A stretch of DNA of 64,000 bases from Clostridiales bacterium (lineage in GTDB: Bacteria; Bacillota; Clostridia; TANB77; SIG350): NCBI GenBank assembly GCA_015056545.1, contig SVGE01000005.1, positions 62,001 to 126,000 on the forward strand, read 5' to 3'. This document shows, piece by piece, positions 18,677 through 26,875 of the stretch. The position numbers and the translations under genes are program-made. The notes below the pieces were generated by a model, which made no database searches, was not told the origin of the DNA, and saw only the letters and a list, made by a program, of their open reading frames with translations. Every line of letters starts with the position of its first letter. The stretch's first letter is position 1.

Positions 18677-19117
18677 CTATTTACTTTGTAACATAATTGT
18701 AACCGGACCATCATTTTCGAAATTAATTTTCATATGTGCACCAAATTTTCCAGTTTCAACTTTTATGCCTTCTTTTCTTATTTCATTTATCATCTTTTCA
18801 TAAATTTCGTTGGCTCTTTCTGGCTTTTCTGCATTAATAAAACTTGGTCTATTTCCTTGAGATGTATCTGCACATAAAGTAAATTGGGAAACTAACATTA
18901 TTTCACCATTTACTTGTTTAATATTTAAATTCATTTTTTCATTTTCATCTTCAAAAATTCTTAAATTAATTATCTTCTTTTTTATATAGTCAAAATCTTT
19001 TTCTGTATCTCCTGCTTCTACGCCCAATAAAACTAAAAAGCCTTTTGATATTTCGGAATATATTTCTTCATCTATTTGCATTTTAGAAAAATTAACTCTT
19101 TGAATTAATGCTTTCAT
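18677..19117 (-). CDS. dtd: D-aminoacyl-tRNA deacylase
   Basis: 146 residues, normal length. Removes D-amino acids (and Gly from tRNA-Ala) charged on tRNA by mistake. MKALIQRVNFSKM, LVSQFTLCADTSQGNRPSF and the C-terminal cross-subunit GAHMKINFENDGPVT motif are intact. Its position between sbp and ftsA is unusual but the spacing suggests cotranscription with the division cluster. Confidence 0.94.
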   Translation of the reverse strand: MKALIQRVNFSKMQIDEEIYSEISKGFLVLLGVEAGDTEKDFDYIKKKIINLRIFEDENEKMNLNIKQVNGEIMLVSQFTLCADTSQGNRPSFINAEKPERANEIYEKMINEIRKEGIKVETGKFGAHMKINFENDGPVTIMLQSK

Positions 19118-19492
19118 TTATATTAACTCCTTTTCTTCGTTCCTTTTACTTGGTTTATTTAATAATACATTTCTAATTATAGAGAAATTCACTAACATTC
19201 TTTGTACAAATACAATTATTGCTGCTAAATAAATATCTACACCTAATCTAACACCTAGGGCAACAATTGCAATAGCTATTAATGCATTTCCAAAAAAGCC
19301 TGAAATAAATACTTTCATATTAAATTTTCCTTGCAGACTTGATGATAAACCTCCAAAAACAGAATCTAATGCAGCTATAATTGCAACAGCTGTATATTTT
19401 GAATATGTATATGGTATTATTGGAGCAATATATCCTAATATTCCTCCTAATACTCCAAATAATATTATTGCTAAATATTTAAAGTTCTTCAT
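19118..19492 (-). CDS. sbp: small basic protein, DUF1290 (Sbp)
   Basis: About 124 residues with three to four hydrophobic segments. YLAIILFGVLGGILGYIAP and ALDSVFGGLSSSLQGKF are typical of DUF1290, a small membrane protein found next to division genes in Firmicutes; its function is unknown. ATG 19492 overlaps closely with the stop of the DUF881 gene, so they are translated together. Confidence 0.85.
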   Translation of the reverse strand: MKNFKYLAIILFGVLGGILGYIAPIIPYTYSKYTAVAIIAALDSVFGGLSSSLQGKFNMKVFISGFFGNALIAIAIVALGVRLGVDIYLAAIIVFVQRMLVNFSIIRNVLLNKPSKRNEEKELI

Positions 19493-19493
19493 T

Positions 19494-20225
19494 TTATTCA
19501 CCATCACTTCCTTTTGCATATTTAAGTGTTAATGCTCCTTCATATTTTGGTATTTCTACTTCTTCACTTTGTTTTATATCTACTTGTATATTATATTTTT
19601 TCAAAGTATATACTATACCTCCTGTTAAATTCATTCCACTGTACAATGTATCTGAATTTCCAATAGCTTTAATAACAAAAGGAGCACCAATTTTAACATC
19701 ATTTACTAAAATAGTAGGACCAACACATCTTATTGCTGTTGTATTAATTACTCTTTGTTCATTAATTGAAATAGCTTCTGCACCACTAGCTCTTAATTCA
19801 TTTACTATTTTTAGTATATCTGTATCATGCACAATTTGATCTTCTGCTAAAAAATTAGGATCTAGTATTTCAGCATCTTTTAAAGTTATTGTTATTCCTT
19901 CTCCTTTAATATCTGTTATACCACTAATTGCATTTACTTGTTCTAATTCTTTTTTTAATAATTCAGATGTTTTATCACCTTGTATAGCATTATCTCTATA
20001 TTCTTGCAAAGTTGCTTCAGTTACATTTAAATTTTCACTAACATTTTCATACATTTGTTTCCATTTTAAAACTTCATCTCTTAATTCATCTTCCCTTTGA
20101 AGTTTTAAAACATCTTCACTATTTACTTTTACAGTTTTTATTTGCCAACAAATTAGAAATGTAAGCAAAAATACCATTAATGAAAGTATAAATACTATTC
20201 CTCTTTTTGTTCTTCCTTCTTTCAT
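19494..20225 (-). CDS. DUF881 family protein
   Basis: 243 residues: an N-terminal membrane helix (about 8-28), a coiled-coil stretch (about 40-95, EDELRDEVLKWKQMYENV) and an extracytoplasmic DUF881 domain with GITITLKDAEI and LRASGAEAISINEQRV. DUF881 proteins flank sbp near divIB and ftsZ in many Firmicutes and are assumed to act in division or envelope assembly; no activity is known. It has GGAGG and starts 11 bases after divIB. Confidence 0.85.
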   Translation of the reverse strand: MKEGRTKRGIVFILSLMVFLLTFLICWQIKTVKVNSEDVLKLQREDELRDEVLKWKQMYENVSENLNVTEATLQEYRDNAIQGDKTSELLKKELEQVNAISGITDIKGEGITITLKDAEILDPNFLAEDQIVHDTDILKIVNELRASGAEAISINEQRVINTTAIRCVGPTILVNDVKIGAPFVIKAIGNSDTLYSGMNLTGGIVYTLKKYNIQVDIKQSEEVEIPKYEGALTLKYAKGSDGE

Positions 20226-20235
20226 TTTGTTCCTC

Positions 20236-21273
20236 CTATTCTATTATTTCTGAAAATATTGGTTGTATATCATCCGAGTCTGAATTCATGTTTATTATTC
20301 CTTTTTTCCCTTGTTTATCTTCTAATATTTTAGGTAAAAACGGTATTTTAATATTCATATTACTCATATCTCCAAAATTAATCTTTATATCCCCATTATT
20401 AATTACAATCGTTACATTCTCTTTATCTGTAACATCTATTTCTAATATTTGCATATCTAATTCATTCTTTTCTATTAGATTTAATAAATTTGATACTCTT
20501 TGCACTTTTATATTATCATCTGCATTTAATATTTCTCCAACAGCAAAGCCCTGAGTCGTATCAACTGGATTAATTCCTCTAACTATTGGAATATTATCTT
20601 GTTTGTCATCTTTTTTTATTGAATCAACACAATAACCTGTTTCATCAATGCACATATATGCACCTATATAATCTACATAAGCTTTGATTTCTCTTTCTTC
20701 TACTTCTATTTTTATAGTTGAAGGTAAAACTCTTTTTACAACTACACTTTTAATATATGGCGCTTTTTCAATATTTTTTTCTATATTACCAATACTCATT
20801 TGAAATATATTTGTTCCCATAACTATCTCAGCCATATCTATTATTTCTTGTTTAGAATAATGATTTGTTTTAATATGTACTTCACCATTTTCTATTATAT
20901 CTTTTGTTATATCTGTATTCTGACCATCTTCATCAATAGATATTTCCGAATTAATTGGATCAATATATTCTGTTCCATTTATACCTTGTATTAATACAGA
21001 ATTAACATTAAAACTTGGGGTAAACAAACAAAAACAGCATACTGCAATTATTATTAATATGAAAAGAATAAACTTACCACTTATTCTTATTCTTGGTTTG
21101 TTTTTTCGTTGTTTCTTATCTTCTTTTATATTATTTTTTGTATATTTTTTTCTCGTTCCTTTATCTTGATTTTTATTGTTATTTTTTTTCTCATCATTTG
21201 AAATATTCTTACTTAAGGAATATCCCGAATATGCTGAAAAGTCTATTATTTTTGCTGTTTTCTTTTTACCCAT
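20236..21273 (-). CDS. divIB: cell division protein DivIB/FtsQ
   Basis: About 345 residues. A long basic cytoplasmic N-terminus (about 1-70), one membrane helix (IRISGKFILFILIIIAVCCF region), then a POTRA domain with an insertion rich in acidic residues, and a beta domain with SVVVKRVLPSTIKIEVEEREIKAYV. It is part of the FtsQ-FtsL-FtsB divisome complex. ATG 21273 lies directly after the murA stop, showing translational coupling to murA. Confidence 0.88.
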   Translation of the reverse strand: MGKKKTAKIIDFSAYSGYSLSKNISNDEKKNNNKNQDKGTRKKYTKNNIKEDKKQRKNKPRIRISGKFILFILIIIAVCCFCLFTPSFNVNSVLIQGINGTEYIDPINSEISIDEDGQNTDITKDIIENGEVHIKTNHYSKQEIIDMAEIVMGTNIFQMSIGNIEKNIEKAPYIKSVVVKRVLPSTIKIEVEEREIKAYVDYIGAYMCIDETGYCVDSIKKDDKQDNIPIVRGINPVDTTQGFAVGEILNADDNIKVQRVSNLLNLIEKNELDMQILEIDVTDKENVTIVINNGDIKINFGDMSNMNIKIPFLPKILEDKQGKKGIINMNSDSDDIQPIFSEIIE

Positions 21274-21274
21274 T

Positions 21275-22192
21275 TTATTCACTCCTTATTATACTTCCTC
21301 CAAGAGTTTTTATCTTTTTATCTATATTTTCATATCCTCTCAAAATATGTTTTATTCCAATTACTTTTGTTTTTCCATTAGCAATTAATCCTGCAATTAT
21401 TAAAGCTGCTCCTCCTCTTAAATCATGTGCTTCGATAATTGTTCCTCTTAACCTCTTTACACCTTTAATAACTGCTGTTCTTCCTTCAATTGTTATTTTC
21501 GCTCCCATTCTTGTTAATTCACTTATATATTTAAATCTATTTTCAAATATATTTTCTATCATTATTGATGTCCCTTTTGCAACAGATAACATACTTACAA
21601 ATTGTGACTGCATATCTGTTGGAAAACCAGGATAAGGCATTGTTTTTATTGTATCAACACTATTTAATCTTTTATCTGATATTAACTCAATAGTATTTTC
21701 ATTAGTATATATTGTTACCCCTGTTTCTCTTATTTTTGAAATTATACTACTAATATGCTCAACATTTACATTATTTAAAATTATATGTCCTTTAGTTACT
21801 GCTCCTGCACACAAGAAAGTTCCGGCCTCTATTCTATCTGGCATTACACTATATGTAGTATCATGTAAGTTTTTTACACCATGAATAGTTATAATATTAC
21901 TGCCAGCACCATGAACCTTTGCTCCCATTTTATTTAATATATTTTGCAAATCAATTATTTCTGGTTCTCTTGCCGCATTTTTTATTGTTGTTACACCTTC
22001 TCCCAATACACTTACTAGCATTATATTTTCTGTTGCACCAACACTAGGAAAATCTAACTCAACTTCTGTATTTTGAAGTTTCCCAGTTTCGCAATATATG
22101 TCTCCCGCTTCTTCCCTAATGTTTATACCTAATTTTCTAAATGAATTAAGATGCAAATCAATTGGCCTCGTACCTATTTCACAACCACCTGG
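21275..22192 (-). pseudogene. murA: murA 3' part, interrupted UDP-GlcNAc enolpyruvyl transferase
   Basis: This part carries residues from the catalytic GGCE motif to the C-terminus, about 300 codons after GGCE. It begins in the repeat CCAGGTGGTTGTGAA (22178-22192) and continues IGTRPIDLHLNSFRKLG, the normal sequence after the active-site Cys. MPDRIEAGTF and EAHDLRGGAALI are intact. It has no promoter or SD of its own at the junction; the first possible start is a TTG at 22154. Joined to the 5' part at 25399 it gives a 417-residue MurA. On its own it should not be active. Confidence 0.85.
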
Positions 22193-22198
22193 TTGTGA
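22179..22198. repeat. palindromic attachment-like site at the left junction
   Basis: TCACAACCA and TGGTTGTGA form a perfect 9-bp inverted repeat separated by CC. Half of it is murA sequence (the GGC codons) and half is element. Such an inverted core fits a recombinase dimer site. Confidence 0.65.
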
Positions 22199-22369
22199 TT
22201 TTTAATTAATACATTATTTAGGTAAAATACTTTTCCGCCTTTCTCATATAGGTTATTATATAACATATTATTTATGTTGTACAAGTCTTTTTCTCCATTT
22301 GTTATTTCTTTTGGTTCAAATATTAAAATTTTGTCAAATATTTTTCTATGAATTTATCCTAGTTATAAA
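22199..22369. other. non-coding end of the element
   Basis: About 170 AT-rich bases between the recombinase stop and the left junction. I see no reading frame or clear hairpin. The region is where recombinase accessory sites would be expected. Confidence 0.3.
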
Positions 22370-23230
22370 TTATCTTTTCTTTTCCATAATTTTTTGGACT
22401 TTATCAAATAACTCTTTTTCAATTATCTTATCATGATGATTAGGAATTATTATCCATTTATCTTTTTCTTTAATTCTTATTTTTTTAGATTTAAAACTTA
22501 CTTTTTCTGTATACCCACCTATATATGTTCCAATATATCTTTCATCCTTTAAAATTCTTCTAATATGCTGATAATTCCATTTATCTGTTTTTTTACTATT
22601 TAAATAATTTCTTGCTTTTGAAGGAGTCGATATATTATTTTTATTTAAATAATCTACTATTTCTTCAAAACCCCAATTATTAGAAAACTTTTCAAAAATA
22701 TCTTTTACCACATTTGAAGTACTTTGATTTATAATTAAATTATCCCCTTTTTTCTCATAGCCATAAATAGGCCTGATAATCAAATTACCTTCTTCCATTT
22801 TATGTCTTAGATTTCTCCTAATATTTTTACTATCATCTCTTGCTCTTCTTTCATTAAACCATGCATATAATCCAAACATTTCTTCATCATATTGTTCATC
22901 TTCAAATATTATCTCAATATTATTTTCTTCTAAATATTCAACAAACGCTAATGCTTCTTTTTGGTTTCTTCCTAGTCTTGCAGAATTTTTAAAAACTATA
23001 ACATCTATTTCTTTATTTTTTACTTTATTGCGTATATCTTTAAATCTAGAAAAATCTGTCCCTGATTTATCATCATCCATAATAATTTCAACTATATTAG
23101 TATAACCATTATTTATACAATATTTAATTAATAAATCTCTTTGTGTTTCTATTCTTTGATAATTCTCTCCATAGTCATCTCTACTTTCTCTACAATATAT
23201 AACAACTCTTTTTTTATTATTTTCTTTCAT
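22370..23230 (-). CDS. short serine recombinase (resolvase plus recombinase domains)
   Basis: 286 residues. The catalytic resolvase domain (about 7-145) has the nucleophile Ser16 in YCRES and ARLGR (84-88) with the catalytic Arg residues. The Recombinase domain (about 155-285) has RPIYGYEK and WNYQHIRRILKDERYIGTYIGG. It stops right after this domain and lacks the zinc ribbon and coiled coil of most large serine recombinases (450-550 residues). It could be a naturally small excisionase/integrase or a truncated one. It sits 178 bases from the left repeat in murA and is preceded by the rubrerythrin terminator. Confidence 0.85.
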   Translation of the reverse strand: MKENNKKRVVIYCRESRDDYGENYQRIETQRDLLIKYCINNGYTNIVEIIMDDDKSGTDFSRFKDIRNKVKNKEIDVIVFKNSARLGRNQKEALAFVEYLEENNIEIIFEDEQYDEEMFGLYAWFNERRARDDSKNIRRNLRHKMEEGNLIIRPIYGYEKKGDNLIINQSTSNVVKDIFEKFSNNWGFEEIVDYLNKNNISTPSKARNYLNSKKTDKWNYQHIRRILKDERYIGTYIGGYTEKVSFKSKKIRIKEKDKWIIIPNHHDKIIEKELFDKVQKIMEKKR

Positions 23231-23264
23231 AATATATCACCAATATATATTATTTTAAAACAAC

Positions 23265-23294
23265 AAAAAAGAGAACTTAATTTGTTCTCTTTTT
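23265..23294 (-). terminator. terminator after rubrerythrin
   Basis: AAAAAGAGAAC pairs with GTTCTCTTTTT. It isolates the perR-rbr operon from the recombinase gene. Confidence 0.8.
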
Positions 23295-23305
23295 ATTTAT
23301 TTATA

Positions 23306-23845
23306 TTAATAATTTTCAGCTTTGATTTCAAAATATGCTTTTGGATGTGTACATACTGGGCAAACTTCTGGAGCTGCTTTACCTATAACGATATGTCCAC
23401 AATTTCTACATTTCCAAATTTTATCTCCATCTCTGCTAAATACTATTCCATCTTCAATATTAGCTAATAATTTTTTATATCTTTCTTCATGTTCTTTTTC
23501 TATTTTAGCTACTTCTTCAAATAAGAAAGCTATATGGTCAAAACCTTCTTCTTTAGCTTCTTTAGCCATTCTATCATACATATCTGTCCATTCATAGTTT
23601 TCACCTTCAGCTGCTGCTTTTAAATTATCCATAGTTGTTGGAACTTCTCCACCATGTAATAATTTGAACCATAATTTAGCATGCTCTTTTTCATTATCTG
23701 CAGTTTCTTGGAATATCGCTGCTATTTGTTCATATCCTTCTTTTTTAGCTTTGCTTGCAAAATATGTGTATTTATTTCTTGCTTGTGATTCCCCAGCAAA
23801 TGCCTCCATTAAATTTTTTTCTGTTTTACTTCCTTTTAGTTCCAT
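23306..23845 (-). CDS. rbr: rubrerythrin
   Basis: 179 residues. The N-terminal ferritin-like diiron domain has the paired ExxH ligands ([23 protein letters not shown] and [14 protein letters not shown]). The C-terminal rubredoxin domain has CRNC and CPVC. It reduces hydrogen peroxide to water in the cytoplasm of anaerobes. It lies 21 bases after a PerR-like repressor and shares its operon. Its presence inside a murA-interrupting segment is odd. Confidence 0.95.
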   Translation of the reverse strand: MELKGSKTEKNLMEAFAGESQARNKYTYFASKAKKEGYEQIAAIFQETADNEKEHAKLWFKLLHGGEVPTTMDNLKAAAEGENYEWTDMYDRMAKEAKEEGFDHIAFLFEEVAKIEKEHEERYKKLLANIEDGIVFSRDGDKIWKCRNCGHIVIGKAAPEVCPVCTHPKAYFEIKAENY

Positions 23846-23866
23846 AAAAAATACCTCCTTGAATTT

Positions 23867-24256
23867 TTAAAGTTTATTATTTTTACATTCATCACAAATA
23901 CAATATATACTTATTGTTTGGATTTCTGCATTAATACCTGTTTTTTGAATAATATCATTTTCAATAATATTATTATCTAAAAGACAATCAATGTCAATTA
24001 TTTTTCCACATTTTATACAAATTACATGATTATGTTCTTTCTTAGGATAATCATATTTATATTGACTATCATTTATTGAAATCTTCCATATAACTTTTTC
24101 ATCAACAAGTTCTTTTAGATTTCTATAAACTGTACTCTTACTTGCAGTTGAATTATTTTGTATTACTCTTTCATATATTTCTTCTGCTGTAAGATGTGTA
24201 TTCATTTGCTTTAATACAGATAATATCTCTTCTCTTTGTTTTGAATAATTTCTCAT
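23867..24256 (-). CDS. Fur-family regulator, probably PerR
   Basis: 129 residues. Winged-helix N-terminus (MNTHLTAEEIYERV, SKSTVYRNLKEL) and dimerization domain with HNHVICIKCGKIIDID and the second pair CDEC, the structural zinc site. The downstream rubrerythrin gene and the length fit a peroxide-sensing PerR. Fur or Zur is possible but less likely. A palindrome overlaps the likely transcription start, suggesting autorepression. Confidence 0.85.
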   Translation of the reverse strand: MRNYSKQREEILSVLKQMNTHLTAEEIYERVIQNNSTASKSTVYRNLKELVDEKVIWKISINDSQYKYDYPKKEHNHVICIKCGKIIDIDCLLDNNIIENDIIQKTGINAEIQTISIYCICDECKNNKL

Positions 24257-24270
24257 AAACTACCTCTTTT

Positions 24271-24293
24271 AAAATAGGAATTATTCCTATTTT
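24271..24293. promoter_or_regulatory. operator-like perfect palindrome before perR
   Basis: AAAATAGGAAT and ATTCCTATTTT form an 11-bp inverted repeat with one central base, sitting between the promoter and the perR start codon. It is a likely binding site for the regulator itself. Confidence 0.6.
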
Positions 24294-24300
24294 CTCTTAT

Positions 24301-24329
24301 AATATACTATTTTATTGGTATTTTGTCAA
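24301..24329 (-). promoter_or_regulatory. perR-rbr promoter
   Basis: TTGACA (24324-24329) and TATATT (24301-24306) on the minus strand, 17 bases apart. Transcription should start about where the palindrome begins. Confidence 0.65.
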
Positions 24330-24344
24330 GTAGTTTTTAGAATT

Positions 24345-25328
24345 TTATAACATATTTTTCAATAAATCTTCATATGTTTTATTAATAAGAAATGATGGTG
24401 GAATGTCTAAAACTGTCTTACATCCTGTTTCATTCTTTTCAGCCAGTTTATATATAGCTCTAGCATATGCTAATAATACACTAGCTGTAAATTCTGGATT
24501 TGATTCAAGTTTTAGAGAATATTCTATTATTTGATTAGTTTCTTCATCAACACCAGTTTTTCCACTTCTAATAACAAAACCCCCATGTGGCATTTTTGAA
24601 TGATTTTGTTTTAATTCAGCTTCTGTAATAAAATGCACTATTGTATCATAATCTGCAAAATAGTTAGGCATATTTTTAATTTCATTTTCTATTTTTTTCG
24701 CATTAGCATTTTCTTCTAATACAACAAAACATTCTCTTAAATGTTTTTCTTTTATACTTAACTGTGGGTTCTCTCCGCTTCTTACTCTATCTATAGCTTT
24801 ATCTATTGGTATAGTATATTGAACAGCATTTTTTACACCATCTATTCTTCTTAATGCATCAGAATGTCCTTGACTTACACCTATTCCCCAAAAAGTATAT
24901 GTATTACCATTAGGAAGAAAACTTTCTGCCATTAATCTATTTAAAGAAAAAGCTCCTGGATCCCATCCACAAGATATTAAAGCAACTTTTCCATTTTCTT
25001 TTGCTACTTTATCTACCTTATTATAATGTTCATATATTTTTGCATGTGTATCAAAACTATCTATTACATTAAACATGCTTGCATATTTTGGTGTTTGAAT
25101 AGGAAGATCTGTTGCAGAACCACCACATAAAATCATTACATCAATTTTATCTTTCCAATCTTGTATTTCATCAATTGAAACAATCTTAGTATTAGTTACT
25201 GTTTTTAATTCATTTGGATTTCTTCTTGTAAATATTGCAACTAACTCCATATCTTCATTATATTTAATAGAAGTTTCTACCCCTTTACCTAAATTTCCAT
25301 AACCTAAAATTCCTATTTTTATACTCAT
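24345..25328 (-). CDS. ddh: meso-diaminopimelate D-dehydrogenase
   Basis: About 327 residues. NADP-dependent one-step synthesis of meso-DAP from tetrahydrodipicolinate, for lysine and peptidoglycan. IGILGYGNLGKGVE is the nucleotide fold; ISCGWDPGAFSLNRLM and WGIGVSQGHSDALRRIDGV are diagnostic. The start is ATG 25328 with GAGGTGA upstream. It lies 71 bases inside the right junction and is read in the same direction as the murA 5' part, so the murA promoter may drive it. Confidence 0.92.
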   Translation of the reverse strand: MSIKIGILGYGNLGKGVETSIKYNEDMELVAIFTRRNPNELKTVTNTKIVSIDEIQDWKDKIDVMILCGGSATDLPIQTPKYASMFNVIDSFDTHAKIYEHYNKVDKVAKENGKVALISCGWDPGAFSLNRLMAESFLPNGNTYTFWGIGVSQGHSDALRRIDGVKNAVQYTIPIDKAIDRVRSGENPQLSIKEKHLRECFVVLEENANAKKIENEIKNMPNYFADYDTIVHFITEAELKQNHSKMPHGGFVIRSGKTGVDEETNQIIEYSLKLESNPEFTASVLLAYARAIYKLAEKNETGCKTVLDIPPSFLINKTYEDLLKNML

Positions 25329-25368
25329 ATCAATCACCTCACCTATTTATTTTTATATCATAAATATA

Positions 25369-25749
25369 TTATTTTTTCAATAATTGTATCAATAGAAATT
25401 CACAACCTCCTGGATATGAAAAAACAGCTTTTTTACACCTACCAATAATTGCACCAACAAGCATAACAGAAGAACGCATTTGTCTCATTAATATTTCTGG
25501 TATATTGTTATTAATAATATCTTTTGAATTTATAACTAACTTATCTTTATTTCTATATATTTTACACCCCAGATGTTCCAATATATTTTCCATTATTTTA
25601 ACATCATAAATATCTGGAACATTTGTAAGAGTTGTTGTCCCTTCATTTAAAATACATGCTGCCATAATAGGTAAAGTAGCATTTTTTGAACCTGATATAT
25701 CTATACTTCCTTCTAAACGATTACCTCCTTCAATTATATAACTTTCCAT
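25369..25749 (-). pseudogene. murA: murA 5' part, interrupted
   Basis: 126 codons. Residues 1-117 are a normal MurA N-terminus: GGNRLEGSIDISGSKNATLP with the conserved Lys, LMRQMRSSVMLVGA, and YPGGCE holding the catalytic Cys. After GGCE the frame continues into the inserted DNA for nine foreign residues (FLLIQLLKK) and stops. The SD is AGGAGGTGAT. The 3' part is at 21275-22192, 3.2 kb away in the same orientation. Confidence 0.88.
25399..25413. repeat. right junction repeat
   Basis: TTCACAACCTCCTGG, a direct copy of 22178-22192 with one change. A reversed 9-base copy, AGGTTGTGA, is at 25799-25807 upstream of murA. Confidence 0.65.
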
Positions 25750-25911
25750 CCAATTATCACCTCCTATAAAATATATTATATCTTATGCCTATTTTTTTAG
25801 GTTGTGAGTGGAAATTCAGTATAAAAATAATATAGTATATTTTTATTATACTTAAATATTTCTAGAAAAAATTAACTATACAAATTTTGTACAGCTAATT
25901 ATATAGTTCTA

Positions 25912-26757
25912 TTATTCTATCAGTTTGGATGATTTTTCGTTTCTCAATTTTTTAGCATTTTTACTAGATATAATCTTTCTACCAGAAGCTTTTTCAATTT
26001 GTTCTTTTGCATTTTTTGCTATTGTTCCTCCTTTTATTACTGTATTTTTGGTTTCTTCAAAACCTGTAGGATTTATTCCTTTAAAAATCTCAGTAGAAGA
26101 AGTTTCAGCAAGCATATTTAGTACAACTTCCATATTAGTCATATTATCTCTTAAATTTTCTTTTTTTAATCCTTTCAAATTTTTATATTCTTTAATAGAA
26201 TAACCACTCCAAGTTTGAGTTAAAATATTAGTTAAAATAGCAAAATCTTTTTGTGAATTAATTCCACTTCTTTGTAATTCATCTGTAAACTCTTTTCTTA
26301 CATCTATTGTTTTAAGTCTTTGGTTTATCCATTCTTCAGAATATCCCTTTCTTCTATATGTTTCTAATGCTCTATTAATTGTAATTTCAGGGTCATATGT
26401 TTCATCAATTCTTTCTTTACCAACTTTTGCAAGCCATAATTTAAAGGGTTCAGCTTTTTTAGAAGGAATTGATTGGATTAATCTTAGTATTTGTTGAGTA
26501 TCCATTACATCAGTCTTATAATATTTCCCATCGGATGCTTTCATTTTCAGTTGGTTACAATTTGTAACCGTCTCATTTCCTTCTTCTATCAATCTCAATT
26601 TTAATACCTTCCAGTAGTTCCTTGCTTTTTGATAATCATTATCTGTTAAAATACTAACAATATCTACTACTGAAAAATACCACTTCTCTTGTTCTTCATT
26701 CCATATACTTCTCACACTTTTATTTTCAAATATCATTATATTATTTTCATTATTCAT
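25912..26757 (-). CDS. Bro-N domain protein, phage antirepressor-like
   Basis: 281 residues. The N-terminal ~110 residues are a Bro-N domain (IMIFENKSVRSIWNEEQEKWYFSVVDIVSILT, KLKMKASDGKYYKTDVMDTQQILRLIQSIPS). The C-terminal region (FTDELQRSGINSQKDFAILTN) is found in chromosomal DinD-like proteins, often seen outside prophages. DNA binding is likely; the target is unknown. A GGAGG site precedes the ATG. It lies directly upstream of the split murA. Confidence 0.8.
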   Translation of the reverse strand: MNNENNIMIFENKSVRSIWNEEQEKWYFSVVDIVSILTDNDYQKARNYWKVLKLRLIEEGNETVTNCNQLKMKASDGKYYKTDVMDTQQILRLIQSIPSKKAEPFKLWLAKVGKERIDETYDPEITINRALETYRRKGYSEEWINQRLKTIDVRKEFTDELQRSGINSQKDFAILTNILTQTWSGYSIKEYKNLKGLKKENLRDNMTNMEVVLNMLAETSSTEIFKGINPTGFEETKNTVIKGGTIAKNAKEQIEKASGRKIISSKNAKKLRNEKSSKLIE

Positions 26758-26875
26758 AATTTTAACCTCCTTTATATTATTAAAACAATTATATAAAACA
26801 TTTGTTCTGTTGTCAATATGTCATATTTGATTTGTAAAAAAACACAGTAGTTATAAAAAAACTACTGCAATACTT

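Larger units (their letters stand above)
22178..25413. mobile_element. serine-recombinase element inserted in murA
   Basis: The segment is bounded by direct repeats TTCACAACC(A/T)CCTGG at 22178-22192 and 25399-25413 (14 of 15 bases equal; the first 9 identical). Precise removal of 3,221 bp restores the murA frame. It contains, on the minus strand, DAP dehydrogenase, a PerR-like regulator, rubrerythrin and, nearest the murA 3' end, a short serine recombinase. The recombinase lying beside one end is typical of integrase-att arrangements. The cargo is unusual for a mobile element. Confidence 0.75.

Noticed and set aside
22370-23230. Prophage as the source of the murA insert
   Set aside because: No phage structural or lysis genes lie between the repeats; the Bro-N gene is outside them.
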